This document shows, in pieces, positions 59,201-64,000 of a DNA stretch of 64,000 nt; the first letter of the stretch is position 1, and every line of letters starts with the position of its first letter. Location: positions 12,325,500 to 12,389,499 of the forward strand of contig NC_081141.1 in assembly GCF_958295425.1 (NCBI RefSeq). Direction: 5' to 3'. The notes beneath the pieces are model-generated. The model was not told the origin of the DNA and made no database searches. It saw nothing but the letters and a program-made list of their open reading frames with translations. This DNA is from Solea solea (Eukaryota; Chordata; Actinopteri; Pleuronectiformes; Soleidae). The position numbers were made by a program, and so were the translations under genes.

Positions 59201-60479
59201 CTTGTGACCCAAAGATGTTACTGCAGCTTTGCTGTACTTGGCTCCACGTCCTGTTGACAAATCGGATCTCTTCAACTGATCCGAGAACAGCACCGTGACA
59301 TGAAGAGTCACAATAAACAGGTCTGCCTTCCCTTTCTGACCGGACCTCTAATCTGTAGTCTTATATAAATGGCCATCACTGAGCTCACTGAGTGCTTCAA
59401 GTGATTCTTTCCTCTGTGTGTTTACGTTGCGTAAACTGCCCATTTATATGAAGATGGAGAGGAGCTTGGAGGAGGCTTGCTGTGGCCAGTGTGACTCACA
59501 AGTGGTTTTTTCACATCCTCTGTAAACATTGTTTTGAATGCAGCTCTAGAAATGGTGCTTTAGATGTCCTGGGACACATGTGAAATGTTCCAGCCAGGGG
59601 CTTAATTGCATTAGAATAAATATTAAACAGGAATATTGGAGAGTTCAAAAGTTTGGGAAGGTGGAGGGAGAAAATGAAGACTACTCTAAGGAACACAACG
59701 TTAACTGAACATGTTATAGTTGGTTTTACATTGTTTTTAAAACTGTTACATAAGTTTAAATACGTTCCTGAACCAAATTTTGAACCAGCCGTCACATTGA
59801 CACTGAAAATACATTTGTTTGGAAACAGAAAAGATGGTACCAAAAGTGACATCATCAGTCGATGTAAGCTGTAGATGAGAGGAACTAGGAAGACCGATTG
59901 TTATCCAATCTGCCATACCACTTCGGGAGGTGATCGGAGACGCATTGTGACCACATTGGAAGACGACTTCTTCCCCTGCGTTGAAAAGCAAAGAGGAGTT
60001 CATAGGTGGCCTTTGAGTAACACCTGTCTTTGACCATGTAGGGTAATGGAACTTTGGTTCTTGGTCACTGTTGAACTTGGGCTGAATGGAACAATCCTGT
60101 GGTGGTGCTTGCTAGTGTGAAAAGCACTATCAATGGTCTCATCCATACTTACATACAGATTTTCTTTCATGAACTCTCAAGGATCCTCAAGACTTTGGGG
60201 TAATAGCCTCATTAGTAATGCCTAATATTTATTATTATGTATATTGTTACAATATTGTGTCATTATATCATCTATATACTGTACATGTTATATTATGGTT
60301 TTAAAAATTGTTGTACTGTACTTCATATGTTGCATAAATGAAGTCTGACTGACGAGCTGAGAAGGATTTAGCCCCCAAAAAGGGTTTAGCCGGGTTCACA
60401 CTTGGACTCATAAATAGATTTCAGGACAGCATTAACACGTATGTACCTGTGGGAACAGGGAAGTTCTCATTTTGCAGTC
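59201..60479. other. intron 2 DNA, nothing recognised
   Basis: No exon or clear repeat is recognised. A word GGAGGAGGC and TTTATTATTATG stretches are the only local patterns. Confidence 0.45.
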
Positions 60480-61061
60480 GAGGTGACACAGCAGTTTCGC
60501 AAATCCGGCTCAATGAGTGTCAAACCAGTTGATTACATGTCACGGAGTCAATATAAATGTGTCGGGGTATCTGACGTGTGATGACAGATTTAACAGTCTG
60601 TCAGCGACGCGTGAACATCAAACGGGGAGGAAAGTGCCCGATGAACAGGGTGAAGGATTAAAATCCTGTTGCGGTGATCGAAAAATGGTCCGAGACTCCA
60701 TGGCGGCGGACGCACGGCGTGTTTAGCAGAGCCAATGAGAAAGAGACATAGTTTTCATTTCTGCCTCCGGGCTGCAGAGACCTTCCATTCACATGACGCA
60801 TAGCGAGCCACGTTGAAAATGTTTTATTTTAGCTGAATGTAAATAATGTTTTGGAACACATGCCTTCTCCTCTGAGAGCGAGCGGAGACGGAGAGAGAGA
60901 GAGAAAAAAGGGCCGACCACATATAAGAAAATCAATGGGAGAAAACTATGCCTTTATCTTTTAATAAACCGTAAAGCCAGGAGGCAACATGAAATTACAG
61001 CATAATAGCAGTGGAGAGTCTTCTGAAGACTTAATTGCCTTAATTATAGCACTGCAGAGAG

Positions 61062-61063
61062 CA

Positions 61064-61094
<31 letters not shown>

Positions 61095-61119
61095 CAGACA
61101 GACAGACAGACAGACAGAC
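61062..61119. repeat. (GA)n-(GACA)n compound microsatellite
   Basis: About 15 GA units to 61,092, then six GACA units from 61,096. Same GACA unit as the tract at 7.9 kb. Confidence 0.93.
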
Positions 61120-61267
61120 GGAGAGGGAGGGAGGGAGAGATAGAAAAGCATTAGGAGGAGGAAAGAAGAAAGTTTTAAAGTAAGAGCGAATGATGTGATA
61201 AAAGAATTTTCACATGAGCCAGATGTTGCAGGTGTAGTCCAGGTGTTTTGTATGTTTGCATGTAAGC

Positions 61268-61292
61268 TGTGTGTGTGTGTGTGTGTGTGTGT
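61268..61292. repeat. (GT)n microsatellite
   Basis: Twelve GT units, pure. Confidence 0.9.
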
Positions 61293-61989
61293 CTTGGTAA
61301 ATCCCTGCAGGTATTTACACACGTATAGTTTCCAAACTGTTTTTAATACGCACGGCGCTCCTCGGTAAAACGTGAACGGCGCAGCGAGCCCTCTGCCGAG
61401 AGAAGTCTCTTTCCAGACAAGTGAAAATGTCTCTCCCTCAGATGTTACGGGCTGGCAGGCTCACTTAGGGATGCTAAACATAGCTATCGTTTTCCTCTGC
61501 GTCTAGACTGGATTCTCAGTGCTTTCTGCTGCGGTTTCTGTGTTCACTCGGGGAAGATTGGACCCCTAATTCTCAGGCCTCCTGAGCCAGCGGGAAGTTT
61601 GTTTAGCCTGCAGTATTGTGAAGTACCTGGGAAACTCGGCGTGCACTTCGGGTTCAGAGTTGAGCTGATTGTTCAGCATGGATGACTGATCAAGGACTAA
61701 TGTGGGCCCCAGAGCTCATGTTTCAGCTTTGGGGAAAATATTAGCAGTGCACTTTGAAGGCTCAAGGGGAGACTCCTTTTTAAACACCCAACCTTTTACC
61801 CTCTTTTACCTCATCACCCTTTCATTTTGCCTCGCACTGTTACTGTTTGTTCAAGTCTTAGTTGCCAAACCTTGCGTATAGCACTCTTTGCAGCTGGAAG
61901 AAGAACAATGTTTGAATTTTCTCAACTTTTGTTTGATGCACATTGACAACAAAGAGTTGTACCTTCATCAGAAACAAATATTGTACTTA

Positions 61990-62306
61990 CTGTGTAAGAA
62001 GACCCGGGTTTGCGACCCGGTTGGAACAAGGGCCTTTCTGCATGTTGAGTTTGCATGTTCTCCCCGTGTGTGTGTGTATGTGGGTTTTCTCTGGGTTCTC
62101 TGTCTTCCTCCCTCGGTCCAAAACCTACAATATGGCAGTTAGGTGAATTGGACACTCTAAATTGACCATAGGTGTGAGAGTGAATGGTTGTTTGTCTGTG
62201 TATGGACCTGTGATGGACTGGCGAGTGACATGGAATGTCAGATTGAGATTGGCACAGCTCCCTCCACCACCCTCATGTGGAGGATCAAGTAGTAGGAGAT
62301 GGATGA
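61990..62306 (+). repeat. tRNA-headed teleost SINE-like repeat, copy 4 (longest body)
   Basis: A B-box-like GGTTTGCGACCC lies at 62007-62018. It is followed by GAGTTTGCATGTTCTCCCCG, a GTGGGTTTTCTCTGGGTTCT block, GAATTGGACACTCTAAATTG, CCTGTGATGGACTGGCGA and finally ACCCTCATGTGGAGGATCAA. It is the most complete body of the four copies and fixes the order of blocks. A CA/GT interruption lies at about 62,067-62,078. Confidence 0.78.
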
Positions 62307-64000
62307 TCTCTAACTTAAAATGCTTTCAGACATGCAGTCTGGCCACACTCCGGAGATTCTCGTGCCAGCTCCCTCTTCTAATTGATTGAAAATGCACCTA
62401 CAGTATGAGGAGCTCACAGCAGGAGAAACTCAGGAGAGTCTCACACACACGCACACATCTGGATCCCCCAGAGATTCTCCTGCTGTTGTGAATGTCTCTC
62501 ACCTACACGATCTGCTGCTGCACTCTTTACATGTGAATGTCAAACTCTGGAGAATATCCAGACACAACTCTCTGGACAGAGTGTGCACCGCTGCCTTGAT
62601 CATGGATTGTGTTCATTTCATATGGGAAACACTGCAGCTGTGATTGAAATACAGCATTAAGGAGCCAAATGATTGAGAACAATCTGCTTGGATGAGATTT
62701 GTTTAATTTGCTATTTCGATAAGACAAAATCAAAATGTAGTAAAGATAAGGGGAAGATGAAAGCTCAATACAGTTAATTGTTGTATTTGTACACCTTTTA
62801 TTTTTGTGTGAGATTATATTCACACCAAACATGTTGGTCCTTACAATTCTTAAAACTATAACTCTATGTGCACGTCCTGATCACTAACTATGAGCACAGG
62901 CTTTGACCCGCACGGATGAATAAAAAGCTGACGTCTCCAGCATTTTTTCTTTTCATCTTTTTTGAAAAGTTTGCAGCTCCGGACTGAATGCTGTCTCACA
63001 TTTCACAATCTCTCCTTACCCAGGAACTCTGCCACTTGAAATTCTATCGCCAGCTTGACTCACAGTGGAGCATTTCCCCCTCAGAAGTTTTTAGCGACAT
63101 GGCAAAGTTGTGAGATGTGGGGGGGGGGGGGAATTGTCATAAAGTAAGACATATGTATCCTTCCTCTGGTGTCTGGGGTTGTAGTTTTTTTTTTTTTTAT
63201 AGGGCTGGGAAGGAGATGTGTCATGTTTTTTAAGAGAGCCAGTTTGCCTGTGGCTGCATTTTTGTTGTTGTCAGGCAAGTCTCTGCACTGCAGCGTAGGC
63301 CTGCCTGAGTGGAGATTCTTTAGGAGGAAGATCTCTTTCTGCTCAAAGCGTCTTACCAAGAGCTATTAATTATTAACTGGGAGAGCTAACATCAAAGGGC
63401 TGGAGCCTGGCAGTGTGGAGCTGAGAGGCTGAGAGGGAAAAAGCTGAGCTGAGATCTCACTCGGAACTCTCAGTACAAAAGTGAAGAAGGGAAGAAAAGA
63501 GCAACGTTGGTTCACGTGAGGGAGGCAGCACAAAAGAGGGAGAGAGGTGGAAAGAGAGCGCTTGTATTTATAGCTTTTTGCCGCTAATTCTCACCATTTG
63601 ATAAGAGTTAATTGGTCTTTGAAAGTAAGACTCATTAACAACTCGTCTTTGAATTAAACAAAGAGGAAATCTAATTGAGATGCACTGTTGCTCGCGCACA
63701 CGCTTCGGAGTGTCGTGGTGTTTTTTTTTCCTCGAGCTGGAGTTTTGTGCGAGGCCTCCTCTTATATCAAAAGTATTTGATTGCCCTGGGTCTTGTTTCC
63801 TCCTGCTGTAACTTGTCCAAGCTGCAGCACAGTCACCCCAAAGGTGACAAAGACCCACGCTGGTCCACACATGTGTCAAATCAAATTGGCTGCGGTATTG
63901 ACAGAACGCAAACACCCCCTTGTGTCGCTTTCTTGCCCGCGAATGGAAACTACAGTCATGGAGCAGGAACTCCCATTCACTACACATGCAGCTTTCTGAA
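62307..64000. other. intron 2 DNA to window end, nothing recognised
   Basis: No znrf3 exon 3 and no other gene are recognised. A direct repeat of AGATTCTC/CTCC..AGAGTCTC-like words occurs at about 62,353-62,480. A 13-G run lies at 63,119-63,131 and a T run at 63,186-63,199. Confidence 0.5.
63119..63131. repeat. poly-G run
   Basis: Thirteen uninterrupted G's, slippage-prone and quadruplex-capable with neighbours. Confidence 0.85.

Larger units (their letters stand above)
60480..61400. promoter_or_regulatory. CpG-rich patch in intron 2
   Basis: By eye about 20 CpGs fall within 60,480-60,780, including GGCGGCGGACGCACGGCG (60,702-60,719), with more at 60,875-60,900 and 61,345-61,400. This is far above the flanking intron. 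It is interrupted by the GA/GACA microsatellite at 61,062-61,119. Possible meanings are an internal promoter, an enhancer or an unmethylated element. No exon or TATA box is recognised. Confidence 0.4.
44668..64000 (+). other. znrf3: znrf3 intron 2 (5' portion, runs past window)
   Basis: Starts with the donor GTAAAG. I searched by eye for the next ectodomain exon, expected to begin near an AKRAVQRGATAV-like peptide, and for the RING region, but found neither. Intron 2 is therefore at least 19.3 kb. No other gene is recognised within it. Confidence 0.75.

Noticed and set aside
63568..63987. 139-codon minus-strand frame at the window end
   Set aside because: No domain recognised. The minus strand is antisense to intron 2, and the frame contains simple K-rich stretches from an A/T run.
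44668..64000. Possible znrf3 exon 3 or RING exons within the window
   Set aside because: A by-eye search for the expected next peptide (AKRAVQRGATAV-like) and for RING Cys/His spacing found nothing on the + strand. A tblastn search with ZNRF3 would settle it.

Overview
This window is vertebrate nuclear DNA, most likely from a ray-finned (teleost) fish. The evidence is long intronic stretches with no coding, many dinucleotide and tetranucleotide microsatellites, tRNA-headed SINE-like repeats of teleost type, a decayed Tc1-like element and a short hAT element. There is no operon, CRISPR array, phage or prokaryotic signal.

One gene is recognisable: znrf3, on the + strand. It encodes the transmembrane E3 ubiquitin ligase that removes Frizzled/LRP6 from the cell surface and so dampens Wnt signalling. 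Only two coding exons are present. Exon 1 (8660-8887, 76 codons) carries a signal peptide and the start of the extracellular protease-associated-like domain. Exon 2 (44545-44667, 41 codons) continues that domain. Both junctions are phase 0 with canonical GT/AG sites. Intron 1 is 35,657 bp. Intron 2 begins at 44668 and runs past the window end. The rest of the ectodomain, the membrane segment and the RING domain must lie downstream.

Layout. 1-8200 is upstream DNA with repeats and two CTCF-like motifs. 8270-8659 is the likely promoter and 5' leader: purine-rich, with a perfect TCF/LEF site, a second TCF core, an E-box, a 16-bp palindrome and a short uORF whose stop overlaps the znrf3 start. Intron 1 carries a 1.1-kb hAT element with a perfect 8-bp target duplication and a broken transposase, a deleted Tc1 copy, several MITE-like elements and one SINE-like fragment. 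It also contains a segment around 16.4-16.9 kb with two TTCAAAGG motifs that could be an enhancer. Intron 2 holds further MITE and SINE copies, long (AT)n tracts, and three low-repeat segments (about 45.3, 50.3 and 60.5-61.4 kb) that are my best candidates for conserved regulatory DNA.

I found no previously undescribed gene system. The points most worth testing are the uORF/start overlap, the TCF-bearing promoter and intronic segments, the CpG-rich patch in intron 2, and the transposon-borne double CRE hairpin. Nearly all other open reading frames lack family similarity that I recognise or splice context, and I treat them as chance.
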